NCBI GenBank assembly: GCA_046724665.1
Contig: JBKOWZ010000283.1
Location: 1 to 30,906 of the forward strand
DNA length: 30,906 bases
Reading direction: 5' to 3'
DNA from: Actinocrinis sp046724665
GTDB lineage: Bacteria > Actinomycetota > Actinomycetes > Streptomycetales > Catenulisporaceae
In this document: one piece after another, positions 7,354-14,595 of the stretch
Layout: every line of letters begins with the position of its first letter
Position numbering within the stretch: position 1 is the first letter of the stretch
Notes under the pieces: generated by a model
Told to the model about the DNA's origin: nothing
Databases searched by the model: none
What the model saw: the letters and a program-made list of their open reading frames with translations, nothing else
Program-made: the position numbers and the translations under genes

Positions 7354-8877
7354 CTAGTTGACGGTGACCTGGTAGGTGATGACGGCGCTCGCGCCGGCGG
7401 GTAGGTCCCCGCTCCAGGTCAGCTTCTGGCCTGCCAGGGTGATGGTGCCGAGGGTGGCGGTGGGCGTGGAGGTGAGGGTGGCCAGATCCAGCACGCCGGA
7501 GAGGTCGTCGGTGAGGGTGGCGCCGTTGTAGTCGGTGGCGCCGGGGTTGTGAACGGTAATGGTGTAGGTCACCACGTCACCGGACTTGACCCGGCCGGAT
7601 GCCGGGTTGGAGGTCTTGGTGATGGTCAGCTGGCCCGGTGTTGCGACGGGCGAGGCGCTGGTCTGCGTCGGGCTCGCGCTGGCGCTGGCGCTGGTCTGCG
7701 TAGGGCTAGGGCTGGCACTCGCGCTGGCACTCGTCTGCGTCGGGCTCGGGCTGGCGCTGGAACTGCTCGGGCTGGGACTGGCACTCGGCCCGCAGTTGAT
7801 ATCGCCGGCGAACGGGAAGTCGTGCACCTCCGCACTGGTCTGCGCATACGAGTTCGCGATCAGATTGCCTTCAGTGTTGCCGGCGCCCGTGTGGTTCACG
7901 AATGCGCGCGGCGCGTAGATCGTCCCCTCGACCGTGTTCGCACCAGCCAGGTTCACCGTGGTCGCATCCGGGAAGTTCCACAGCACATACGGTGCTTGAG
8001 TCGTGTTGGGGCCGGAGGGCGGGCTCCACGTGAAGGTGCCGGCGGTGCCCACCACATTGATCAGCAAAGGCGCGGAAGCGCTCGGCGCGCTACGCAGCGT
8101 CAGAACGGAAACGTTGGCCAGGTCCGCGGCGCTGACCGTCCAAACGTTGGTTCCGGTTGACGACAGGCTCAAGTAGACCTGCGAGCCGGCCGGCAACGGA
8201 GACGTGAGCGTATTGCCGTTGGCGTTCGTCATGGTCACGTTGTTCGAACAACTCGCCATCGCCGTCGAACGCTGATCGTACGCCGTGAACGCCGTATTGA
8301 AGTCGACCAGCCCGGACTGCTCGATCGATGCGGCGGACTGGGTCGTGGACAGGCTCAGGCTCGGAGTAGAGCCCGCGCCGGCGCCGGTCGGAACCAGCTG
8401 GGTCGGCGAGGTGCCGAGCACGCTGGTGCCGGCCGCATTGCCGAGTTTGACGTACGTGCTGCTCAGCGCCTTCAACTGGCCGCTGCTGCCGGCCCAGTTG
8501 ATGTTGCCGCCGATCAGCAGGCCGACGGGCGTCGTATCGCCGGACGCGGTGAACGGATGGGTCGGCGGATGGTTGGCTACGTTGTAGTTGCCGCCGATCG
8601 TCAGGTTTCCGCCGAGAGCCATAGTGCCCTCGTTCTCGTTCGAGCTGACCGTGGCGTTGCCGTTCACGAACACCAGGAAGCCCTGGTTGCCCGCGACCGG
8701 GTTGCCGAAGCTCGTGCGCACCTGCGGATGGGCGTGCGGGCCAGGGCGCGAGGCCGCCATCGCCGCCGGCAGAGTGACGAGCACGCCCGCTGTGAGCGGC
8801 ACGGTGACGGCGAGCAGCGCGCGTCCCAGGCGAGCTGATCGACAGCTGTGAATGTAAGGATGAGTTGAGGGTGACAT
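7354..8877 (-). CDS. Secreted choice-of-anchor A protein with Ser/Pro/Thr linker and truncated DUF11 domain
   Basis: 507 aa. An N-terminal signal peptide (about 1-42, ending AAMAA) is followed by a choice-of-anchor A domain (~55-362): GFLVFVNGNATVSSNENEG near the start, then GTIYAPRAFVNHTG and EGNLIANSYAQ at its end. These domains occur in adhesin-like extracellular proteins. A Ser/Ala/Pro/Thr linker (364-414) leads to a DUF11-type Ig-like repeat (415-507; LTITKTSNPASG through ITYQVTVN). The repeat ends abruptly at the stop codon, without its last strands, a membrane anchor or a sorting signal. Those parts appear in the next gene 18 bases downstream. A surface or matrix structural role is inferred. 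No strong Shine-Dalgarno is seen. Confidence 0.85.
   Translation of the reverse strand: MSPSTHPYIHSCRSARLGRALLAVTVPLTAGVLVTLPAAMAASRPGPHAHPQVRTSFGNPVAGNQGFLVFVNGNATVSSNENEGTMALGGNLTIGGNYNVANHPPTHPFTASGDTTPVGLLIGGNINWAGSSGQLKALSSTYVKLGNAAGTSVLGTSPTQLVPTGAGAGSTPSLSLSTTQSAASIEQSGLVDFNTAFTAYDQRSTAMASCSNNVTMTNANGNTLTSPLPAGSQVYLSLSSTGTNVWTVSAADLANVSVLTLRSAPSASAPLLINVVGTAGTFTWSPPSGPNTTQAPYVLWNFPDATTVNLAGANTVEGTIYAPRAFVNHTGAGNTEGNLIANSYAQTSAEVHDFPFAGDINCGPSASPSPSSSSASPSPTQTSASASASPSPTQTSASASASPTQTSASPVATPGQLTITKTSNPASGRVKSGDVVTYTITVHNPGATDYNGATLTDDLSGVLDLATLTSTPTATLGTITLAGQKLTWSGDLPAGASAVITYQVTVN
7636..7788. repeat. Low-complexity repeat encoding an S/A/P/T linker
   Basis: Internal near-tandem repeats encode iterations of SASASPSPTQT between the anchor domain and the DUF11 domain. 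This is typical of a flexible extracellular, possibly glycosylated, stalk. The DNA repeats make the length prone to slippage. Confidence 0.85.
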
Positions 8878-9011
8878 GATCGGTAGCTAATACCTCTGAA
8901 TCGACCCGAACCAGGGCGACACCGTAAGAGGTACGCGAGATTCACCTGTTCGGCACACCGACTCCGGATGCCGCATCAGGGCCGTACAGCGCCCCGAACG
9001 CGGTCAGCCGT

Positions 9012-9395
9012 CTATTCGACGACGGTGCCCGCGATGCCGGTGCGGCCCGCGGGGGTGGCGACGAGTTCGACGCTGGTGCCGTTGCGGACCTGCTCGCCGA
9101 GGACGCTTGCCACCGCGTCGGTCAGTCCGGCAACCAGCCGTGCCGTGATCTGGCCGGCGTCGGGGCGGGCCAGTGCCGCCTCGCGGATGCCGAAGGTGAT
9201 CGCCGGTGCGGCGTCATCGGCCGCCCGTCCACCGATGCCCCAACGCCCCCGGGGCACGCCGTCGAGATGGACGACCACGAGGTCACGCGCCCACTCGCCG
9301 TACACCTCCACCACGGCGTCGGTCAGCGCGGCGATCAGCGCGGGTTCGTTGCCGGTCAGCTGCGTCTCAGGCACGCGGGCCGTGAGGTGTGGCAT
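9012..9395 (-). CDS. Tautomerase-superfamily protein (fused 4-OT-like dimer)
   Basis: 127 aa. Met1 is followed by Pro2, which after Met removal is the catalytic N-terminal proline of the 4-oxalocrotonate tautomerase superfamily. Two beta-alpha-beta units are visible: 1-60 (MPHLTARV, LIAALTDAVVEVYG, VVVHLDGVPRGRWGIGG) and 65-127 (AITFGIREAAL, AGLTDAVASVLGE, TSVELVATPAGRTGIAG). Only the first unit has the Pro. GAGGA seven bases upstream supports the start. It is transcribed away from a MarR-type regulator 49 bases off, and the gap holds a candidate operator, so MarR control is likely. The substrate is unknown; related proteins act on small aromatic-derived keto acids or haloacids. Confidence 0.85.
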   Translation of the reverse strand: MPHLTARVPETQLTGNEPALIAALTDAVVEVYGEWARDLVVVHLDGVPRGRWGIGGRAADDAAPAITFGIREAALARPDAGQITARLVAGLTDAVASVLGEQVRNGTSVELVATPAGRTGIAGTVVE

Positions 9396-9416
9396 CGTGG
9401 GGTCCTCGGTTTGCTC

Positions 9417-9439
9417 TCAAAAAAGCTTTGAATGCAAAG
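9417..9439. promoter_or_regulatory. Candidate MarR operator: overlapping dyads
   Basis: In the 49-bp divergent gap, TCAAA-N5-TTTGA (9417-9431) overlaps CTTTG-N4-CAAAG (9426-9439). AT-rich TTGA/CAAA dyads are characteristic of MarR-family sites. It sits directly before the MarR start, where binding would block both promoters. Confidence 0.5.
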
Positions 9440-9444
9440 GTAAC

Positions 9445-9921
9445 ATGAGTGAAGAAGTGAGCGCCAGCGACGGAATGACCACGGCGCAGGCCGTGCGATG
9501 CATGCTGCTGCTGATGCCACGCCTGGTCGGCCGGGCCAAGCGGCTGCCCGTCCCGGCAGCCCTGCGCGGGCTGGACCTCGCTCCGCGGCACCTGGCCCTG
9601 CTGGCCAACCTGCAATACGACGGCCCGCTGACGGTCAGCCAGCTGGCCGACCGGCTCGAGGTGGCGCCCACCACCGTCAGCCTCATGGTCGGCGACCTGT
9701 CCCGCCACGGCATCCTCACCCGCGGAGAGGACGATGCGGACCGGCGGCGTCGGATCATCGCGATCGCACCGGGCTACGCAACGGCGATCAGCCAGTGGCT
9801 CTCCGGCAGTGCCACTGCCTGGACCGAGGTGCTGGCCACGCTCACGCCCGCGCAGCGAGCGACACTCGTGGACACGATGCGCGCGTACGAAGCCGCCCTG
9901 ACCAGGCACGCGAGCACCTGA
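9445..9921 (+). CDS. MarR-family transcriptional regulator
   Basis: 158 aa from the ATG at 9445, preceded by AAAGG four bases upstream. A MarR winged helix-turn-helix is visible: helix 2-3 region LTVSQLADRLEVAPTTVSLMVGDLSRHGILTR (about 57-88), then the wing with EDDADRRRRIIAIAP (~90-104), where the DxRRR pattern is the family hallmark. Flanking N- and C-terminal helices supply the dimer interface. It is divergent from the tautomerase gene with a palindromic site between them, which suggests a local repressor of itself and the tautomerase, relieved by a phenolic or related small ligand. No Cys sensor is seen near the N-terminus apart from one in AVRCMLLL. Confidence 0.9.
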   Translation: MSEEVSASDGMTTAQAVRCMLLLMPRLVGRAKRLPVPAALRGLDLAPRHLALLANLQYDGPLTVSQLADRLEVAPTTVSLMVGDLSRHGILTRGEDDADRRRRIIAIAPGYATAISQWLSGSATAWTEVLATLTPAQRATLVDTMRAYEAALTRHAST

Positions 9922-10046
9922 TCCACGTACGCACAACCACCCTGCCGGACGCACGCCGGTGCGCACGATGACGAGAGTTGATTTTTCGCCCGGGAATGCA
10001 GACATCGCCGCGACACCCAGTGCGACACCACTCGCGCGGCGCGCCC

Positions 10047-10238
10047 GACACCCCTCTGGGCGAGTTTTCCTTGGCCCTCGACCCCGCCAACAACGGCGCC
10101 GACCTTCAGCGCACCACGGACCAGGCCGCCGCGTACCAAGCCGCCGAGGTCTGGGCGGACGGAACCGACGTCGGGACGTGGACAGAACCGCTCGGCAATC
10201 CCGGCCTGCGCTGGCTCGACGACTCGTTTCAACGTCCG
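10047..10238 (+). pseudogene. Remnant of a DUF2961-like glycoside-hydrolase-type gene
   Basis: About 64 codons read as family-like sequence: LQRTTDQAAAYQAAEVWADG, then GTWTEPLGNPGLRWLDD. This resembles the C-terminal jelly-roll of DUF2961-type proteins (LRRxxDQ...ADVYVDGxxxGTWxxPxGNPxxRWxDxxF). No start codon, catalytic domain or in-frame stop brackets it, and the frame runs on into the antisense of the next gene. I call it a gene fragment. The rest of 9922-10289 holds only this and the terminator that follows. Confidence 0.5.
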
Positions 10239-10239
10239 T

Positions 10240-10266
10240 CCGGACCGTTCACGGTGAACGGTCCGG
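10240..10266. terminator. 27-nt palindrome, bidirectional terminator candidate
   Basis: CCGGACCGTTCAC (10240-10252) is complementary to GTGAACGGTCCGG (10254-10266) around a single base, and weaker pairing extends outward. It lies 23 bases beyond the stop of the minus-strand propeller gene and downstream of the plus-strand MarR gene and remnant. That is the right place for a shared convergent terminator, though no U-tract is evident. Confidence 0.6.
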
Positions 10267-10289
10267 CAGGACGACATGAGGTTCGGTGG

Positions 10290-12617
10290 TCAGCCGATCT
10301 GGATGGCTCCGGTGGCGATGGGCAGGACGGGCAGGGTCACTCCTCCCACGGTGAGTTGGAGGCCGGTGGTGCCGCTGGTGCCGCTGGCGGTGAGGACTTC
10401 GGTGGCCGGCAGCGTGATCGGCAGGAGGCCGGCAACGGTGACTGTGGCGGTTCCGGTCACGGTGGCGCTGTTGTTGCCGGTCCCGAGGGTGCCGCCGGTC
10501 AGGTGGAGGTTGATGTCGATGTTGATGCCCAGGACGCCGAGCAGCAGGCAGTTGGTGTCGCCTGTGGCGGTGCCGTCGGTGTAGATCAGGGCCGCGGTGG
10601 CGCAGCGTGCGCCGTTCAGTGAGATCCCCAGCAGGGATGCGGAGAATCCGCCGGTCATCGCGGCCGTGGCCGGGCTGGCGTCGACGGCCGGTGCGGTGGT
10701 GGCGGTCCGTAGCTGGTGTGCGGTCGCGGGGGTGGCGGAGTTGCCGTTGCCGCCGTTGTCAGCGGAGACGTGGACGTGGCCGTTGGCGATGGTGCCGCCC
10801 ACGGTGGTGGCGTTGTAGGTGAGGGTGAACCCGCCGGGGTCGGTGGCGGTCACGGTGAAGGTGCACGGGCTGGTGGTTGCGCCGATGGTGCAGCTGGCGG
10901 CGCCCTCGGCGTGTGCGGTGGTCGGGCTGGTCAGGTAGAGCACGGTGATGGTGGAGTCCTTGATCCTGACGCCGGTGCTCTGGTCGTTGTAGATCAGGCG
11001 TCCCTTGATCGGTCCGCCGGCCTGCGTCGCGCGGGCGTCGAACCCGAACTCCGCGTCGTGGCCGCCGATGTTCAGCCGTCCGGCCGCGGTGACCTTCGCG
11101 ACCTGGCTGATGTAGGTGTACTTGTCCGCCGCGCCGGTGGCGCTGGTGCCCGCCGGGGTGGTCACGGTGACGTCCACCGCAGTTCCGAGGGTGCCGGCCG
11201 GGGCGGTGGCGGTGATCTGGGTGTCGCTGGTGACGGTGAATGCCGCTGCCGCAGTGCCGAAGTGCACGGCGGTCGCGCCGAGGAAGTCGGTGCCGGTGAT
11301 CGTCACAACTGTGCCGCCGGCCTCCGGGCCCGACGCCGGGCTGATCGCGGTGACGGCGGGGGCGGGTTCGTCGTAGGTGTACAGGTCTGCGGAGCCGGTG
11401 GCGCTGGTGCCGCCGCCGGTGGTGACGGTCACGTCGACACTGCCGTCGGTGTGCGCCGGGGCGGTGGCGGTGATCTGGGTGTCGGAGTCAACCGTGAACG
11501 AGGACGCGGCCACGGTGCCGAAGGTCACCGCGCTGGCCCCGGTGAAGCCGCTGCCGGTGATCGTCACAGAGGTGCCGCCGGCCTCGGGACCGTGGTTCGG
11601 GGACAGGGAGCCGACGGTCGGCGGCGCGGGCACGTCGGCCACGGCGATGCCGCGCGGCTGGCTGCCCACCGGCACCGAGCCGGTCACGGTGTTGGTGGAG
11701 GTGTTGAGCGTGACCATGTTGTTGCTCAGCAGGTTCGCGACGTACACGGACGTTCCCGTGGAGTCGACCGCCAGGTTCAGGGGGTAGCTGCCCACCGGGA
11801 CGGTCGCGGTCACGGTGTCGGTGGTCAGGTCAACGGCGAAGACGGAAGTGGTGTTGGTGACGTAGGCGGTCGTGCCCGCCGGGTTGAGGGCGATGGCGTA
11901 CACCACACCGGTACCGGTGGCCACGGTGGCCGTCACGGAACCGGTGGCCGTGTCGACCACATTCAGCCCGTAACCGCCACCGGCCACGTAGAGATGGGCG
12001 CCATCCGGGCTGAGGGCGATCGCGCCACCGAAGATGTTCCAAGTGGCGCTGACGGCGGCGGTGGCCGTGTCGATGACCGAGATGCTGCCAGTGCCGTTGT
12101 TGAGTACGTAGGCGTGGGCGCCGTCCGGGCTGACGGCGATCGACGTGATCAACTGGCCGACCGGGATGGTCGCGGTAACCGTGTCGGTGGCGGTGTTGAC
12201 CATCTGGACCTTGTCGAACCCGCCGACGAACAGCGTGGTGCCCGCGGAGTTGATCGCCAGGGCCCGCGGCAAGCCGGTGGTGGCGATGGTGTCGACGACC
12301 GTGTTGGCCATCGTGTTGATCACCGAGACCGTCGACGAGGCTTCGTTCGCTACGTACAGGCGGGTTCCGGCCGGGTTGACGACCTCCCCCCACGGATGGA
12401 TGCCGACCGGGATGGTGGCGGTCACGGTGTTCGAGCCGGCGTCGATGACCGAGACCGTGCCCGAGCCGAAGTTCGCGACGTACACCGTCGCCGTGGTTGC
12501 CGCGTGCGCGGGCGCCGCCGCCATGGTCAGGCCGGCGACGCTGACCGCGAAGACCGCGGCCAGTGCGGTGAGGCGGCGGCGTATCCGCCCGAGTGGCCCG
12601 GTGGTGGTTGATGACAT
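10290..12617 (-). CDS. Secreted seven-blade YVTN propeller protein with two TIG/IPT domains
   Basis: 775 aa from the ATG at 12615-12617, with AAGGA five bases upstream; earlier in-frame starts lack protein character. A signal peptide occupies 1-40 (LAAVFAVSVAGLTMAAAPAHA). Seven YVTN repeats follow (~42-335; YVANFGSGTVSVID and variants), enough for one complete propeller. Two IPT/TIG Ig-like domains come next (~338-510; LSPNHGPEAGGTSVTITG and ISPASGPEAGGTVVTITG). The C-terminal ~260 residues include a post-COAP-like beta domain (RLNIGGHDAEFGFDA) and a Gly/Thr-rich beta domain. No membrane anchor or sorting signal is visible. Such proteins are extracellular and probably bind surfaces, polysaccharide or other proteins; no enzyme activity can be assigned. 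Confidence 0.88.
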   Translation of the reverse strand: MSSTTTGPLGRIRRRLTALAAVFAVSVAGLTMAAAPAHAATTATVYVANFGSGTVSVIDAGSNTVTATIPVGIHPWGEVVNPAGTRLYVANEASSTVSVINTMANTVVDTIATTGLPRALAINSAGTTLFVGGFDKVQMVNTATDTVTATIPVGQLITSIAVSPDGAHAYVLNNGTGSISVIDTATAAVSATWNIFGGAIALSPDGAHLYVAGGGYGLNVVDTATGSVTATVATGTGVVYAIALNPAGTTAYVTNTTSVFAVDLTTDTVTATVPVGSYPLNLAVDSTGTSVYVANLLSNNMVTLNTSTNTVTGSVPVGSQPRGIAVADVPAPPTVGSLSPNHGPEAGGTSVTITGSGFTGASAVTFGTVAASSFTVDSDTQITATAPAHTDGSVDVTVTTGGGTSATGSADLYTYDEPAPAVTAISPASGPEAGGTVVTITGTDFLGATAVHFGTAAAAFTVTSDTQITATAPAGTLGTAVDVTVTTPAGTSATGAADKYTYISQVAKVTAAGRLNIGGHDAEFGFDARATQAGGPIKGRLIYNDQSTGVRIKDSTITVLYLTSPTTAHAEGAASCTIGATTSPCTFTVTATDPGGFTLTYNATTVGGTIANGHVHVSADNGGNGNSATPATAHQLRTATTAPAVDASPATAAMTGGFSASLLGISLNGARCATAALIYTDGTATGDTNCLLLGVLGINIDINLHLTGGTLGTGNNSATVTGTATVTVAGLLPITLPATEVLTASGTSGTTGLQLTVGGVTLPVLPIATGAIQIG

Positions 12618-12913
12618 CAGGGTCCTTGTCTCTCTGATGCCGCATCGGCACGGCCGGGACCCGGCGGGCCCCTTCACCCGCGGCGATGCGGTCGTGCGAC
12701 GGACAAGCAACGACCGGCTGGACCACGACCGCACACCGCGGAGTCGGGGTCCATCCCGGCGTGCCCAGCAAGCACGCATCCCGCCTCCCGAGCGGTATGC
12801 GAACTCTGAGATGCCCTCCACTATCAGTAGTCGAGATCAGACCGGTTGTCAGCCTCCGGGGACGTGGCGTTTCAGCGAACAATCACCACGGCCGCCATTT
12901 CGCCCACGAGACG

Positions 12914-12943
12914 GGCTGTCTGTGCCCCGTCCACCAGACAGCC
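12914..12943 (-). terminator. Perfect 9-bp stem-loop
   Basis: GGCTGTCTG (12914-12922) pairs perfectly with CAGACAGCC (12935-12943). On the minus strand it starts 12 bases after the TGA of the short gene at 12955-13125, a normal terminator position. No long U-tract follows. The remaining gap, 12618-12913, shows no gene and should contain the propeller gene's promoter. Confidence 0.5.
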
Positions 12944-12954
12944 TGGCCTGGCCG

Positions 12955-13125
12955 TCACGCCGGGCAGGCGAGGAGGCCGACGTCTGATTCGCGGGTGGTG
13001 TCGTAGAGCGGGTCGGCAGCGTGTATCGCGTGGTACTTGTCGCATAGGCGGGTGGCGATCGCACCGCAATCTTCGTACTCGTGCTTGCGCAGCAGTTCCC
13101 AGCCGTTGAACACGGTGCGGCGCAC
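12955..13125 (-). CDS. Short ORF or C-terminal gene fragment, unknown family
   Basis: From a GTG at 13123-13125 the frame gives 56 aa: TVFNGWELLRKHEYEDCG, then AIATRLCDKYHAIHAAD and DTTRESDVGLLACPA. An alternative GTG lies four codons later. Composition and codon bias look like a genuine soluble alpha-helical protein, and a stem-loop sits right after the stop. There is no convincing Shine-Dalgarno. Upstream, the frame stays open for about 20 codons with Arg-rich sequence, so this may be the surviving end of a longer gene. It lies on the accessory side of tRNA-Pro, as expected for a leftover of an integrated element, but I cannot assign it to a family. Confidence 0.4.
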   Translation of the reverse strand: MRRTVFNGWELLRKHEYEDCGAIATRLCDKYHAIHAADPLYDTTRESDVGLLACPA

Positions 13126-13210
13126 GCGCCGACTCGCGTAATTTCGTCGCGGCGACCATGCAGTCCGGGCCGCGTGAGCCGTGAGCGCCGAGAGCGGCTG
13201 TCAAGATCTT

Positions 13211-13230
13211 TCTCCCGGAAATCTCCCGGG
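13211..13230. other. Imperfect dyad in the tRNA-proximal gap
   Basis: TCCCGG and CCGGGA flank an AAATCTC spacer. It is in non-coding sequence between the short gene at 12955-13125 and the tRNA-like half site. The role is unknown; it may be chance in GC-rich DNA. Confidence 0.25.
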
Positions 13231-13299
13231 ATCCAACGTAAAAAAACCACGAGCAACCGCTCCCGGCAGACACGTGCCTCCTGCTGCTCAAGCGTGCAG

Positions 13300-13322
13300 T
13301 GAACTCACGACCTGTTCACCCC
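13300..13322 (-). repeat. Partial tRNA-Pro-like copy (possible att-site remnant)
   Basis: These 23 bases match 13410-13432 of the tRNA-Pro gene at 19 of 23 positions, exactly 110 bp away and in the same orientation. The matched part spans the T-loop side and variable region towards the anticodon arm, the zone that tRNA-integrating elements usually duplicate. It is flanked by decayed sequence. Chance similarity cannot be excluded. Confidence 0.4.
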
Positions 13323-13339
13323 AGATGCAGAGCACAAGT

Positions 13340-13374
13340 AAAGGGCCACCGCCTTCAGTAGGCGGTGGCCCTTT
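13340..13374 (-). terminator. Strong intrinsic terminator after tRNA-Pro
   Basis: A perfect 14-bp stem (AAAGGGCCACCGCC, 13340-13353; GGCGGTGGCCCTTT, 13361-13374) with a 7-nt loop lies 20 bases downstream of the tRNA 3' end on the minus strand. The minus-strand transcript ends in UUUAC. This is textbook placement for tRNA termination. Confidence 0.85.
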
Positions 13375-13393
13375 GACCTGCACTTTCATTCCG

Positions 13394-13467
13394 TCGGGGT
13401 GGCGGGATTTGAACCCACGACCTCTTCGTCCCGAACGAAGCGCGCTGCCAAGCTGCGCTACACCCCG
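13394..13467 (-). tRNA. tRNA-Pro, anticodon CGG
   Basis: The acceptor stem CGGGGTG/CACCCCG (13461-13467 with 13395-13401), discriminator A, anticodon stem CTTCG/CGAAG with loop TTCGGGA (anticodon CGG) and T-loop GGTTCAAAT fold as a normal 74-nt tRNA. CCA is not encoded, as is common in actinobacteria. It reads CCG codons. The gene sits 46 bases past the metallophosphoesterase stop on the same strand and has its own terminator. It marks the edge between the conserved block to the right and accessory DNA to the left. tRNA-Pro genes are known integration sites (for example pSAM2 in Streptomyces). Confidence 0.95.
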
Positions 13468-13513
13468 GAGTGCTCCGCAAGTCTAGCCGAGCGGAGGTGG
13501 ATCGTGGAAATCC

Positions 13514-14491
13514 TTAGTTCGTGCGCGGGAGCAGCGTGATGAGGGAGGCCTCTGGGGGACACGCGAAGCGCGCAGGGGCGTAGCGGGACGCGCCGCAGCC
13601 TGCGGAGACGTGGAGGTACGACGTGTTGCCGCTCGCGGTGTGGGTGTGCAGGCCCTTCGCACGGGCTCGGTCGATGTCGCAGTTCGTTACCAGCGCGCCG
13701 TAGAAGGGGACGCACAGTTGGCCGCCGTGCGTGTGGCCGGCGAGGATGAGCGGTAGGCCCTCGGTCGCCATTGCATCGAGGACGCGCAGGTAGGGGGCGT
13801 GCGTTACGCCGATGCTGAGATCTTGCGATGGCGCTGGCGATGGCAAGGGCGGGGACGTCGGGCTTGATGCTGCTGGTGCCGTCGCCGCGCTCGTTGGGCG
13901 CGCCGGGCGCGTGGGGTAGCGGTCGCGGCGGACGTGCGGGTCGTCTACGCCGACGAAGCTGATCGTCCGGTCTTGCGCCGGGAGCTTGAGCGTGGCACGG
14001 GCGTTATTGAGATTGAGCCAGCCCTCGTTGACGAACGCCGCCTGGAGCGTCGGCCAGTCGTTCTCGCGGCGCTTGCGGCGGGGGGCGTGCGAGCGGTCGC
14101 CCGGCATCAGATACTTCGCCGGGTTGAGCCGCTTGGACTGGTAGTAGTCGTTCGAGCCGAGGACGAAGACGCCGGGGAACGCGAGGAGCGGTTCGAGTGC
14201 GCTGAGGACTTCTGGGACCGCGTCGGGGTGCGAGAGGTTGTCGCCGGTGTTGACCACCAGGTCCGGGCGCAGCGTGGCGAGGGAACGCAGCCAGTCCTGC
14301 TTGCGGCGTTGGCCGGGGATCATGTGGATGTCCGAGACGTGCAGGATCCTCAGCGGTTGCGCGTCGGGCGCGAGCACGGGGACGGTGAAGCGGCGCAGGC
14401 GGTAGAGGTTGACCTCGACACCGGCCGCGTAGGCGAGTCCGGCTGCTGCTGCGGCCGCGACGCCCAGCGGGACGGAGATCGATCGGCGCAT
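13514..14491 (-). CDS. Calcineurin-like metallophosphoesterase, membrane-tethered
   Basis: 325 aa. Metal-binding motifs occur in order: D-x-H in HVSDIHM (~52-58), GD in VVNTGDN, GSND in FVLGSNDYY (~110-118), a distal His in GVTHAPYL, and GHTHGG (~250). These bind two metals in this phosphoesterase family. The N-terminus has a hydrophobic span (VAAAAAAGLAYAAG) likely anchoring it in the membrane. An Ala/Pro/Ser/Thr insertion (about 198-225) interrupts the domain before the GVTHAP strand. The homologue in M. tuberculosis, Rv3683, sits beside ponA2, as here. A TACAAT -10-like box six bases before the ATG suggests a leaderless transcript. The substrate is unknown, possibly an envelope phosphoester. 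Confidence 0.92.
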   Translation of the reverse strand: MRRSISVPLGVAAAAAAGLAYAAGVEVNLYRLRRFTVPVLAPDAQPLRILHVSDIHMIPGQRRKQDWLRSLATLRPDLVVNTGDNLSHPDAVPEVLSALEPLLAFPGVFVLGSNDYYQSKRLNPAKYLMPGDRSHAPRRKRRENDWPTLQAAFVNEGWLNLNNARATLKLPAQDRTISFVGVDDPHVRRDRYPTRPARPTSAATAPAASSPTSPPLPSPAPSQDLSIGVTHAPYLRVLDAMATEGLPLILAGHTHGGQLCVPFYGALVTNCDIDRARAKGLHTHTASGNTSYLHVSAGCGASRYAPARFACPPEASLITLLPRTN

Positions 14492-14497
14492 TCGACG

Positions 14498-14503
14498 ATT
14501 GTA
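14498..14503 (-). promoter_or_regulatory. -10-like TACAAT six bases before the start codon
   Basis: TACAAT on the minus strand ends six bases before the ATG at 14489-14491, so transcription would begin at or next to the start codon. No good -35 is present and no Shine-Dalgarno exists, which fits a leaderless mRNA. Confidence 0.4.
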
Positions 14504-14595
14504 TGTGCGGCGAACGTCGGGGGTGTGGCGGGACGGCGGCGGGGCGCCGTGCGCTCCGGTTCGGCTTCGGATCGGCTTCGTGACACGCTAGTGCC

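Noticed and set aside
7636..7788. CRISPR-like or satellite repeat
   Set aside because: The repeats keep the reading frame and encode a Ser/Ala/Pro/Thr linker in the secreted protein; there are no spacers.
10716..12611. 631-codon plus-strand reading frame opposite the propeller gene
   Set aside because: Gly/Arg/Val-rich translation with no domain. It mirrors the minus-strand YVTN/TIG gene, whose signal peptide and repeats are unmistakable. Long antisense frames are normal at this GC content.
1..13390. Insertion sequence or transposase in the accessory half
   Set aside because: No DDE or tyrosine/serine recombinase motif and no terminal inverted repeats with target duplications were seen; only gene remnants and short repeats.
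13181..13486. 101-aa protein containing SGWRDLNPRPLRPERSAL
   Set aside because: This is the well-known false translation of a tRNA-Pro gene on the opposite strand.
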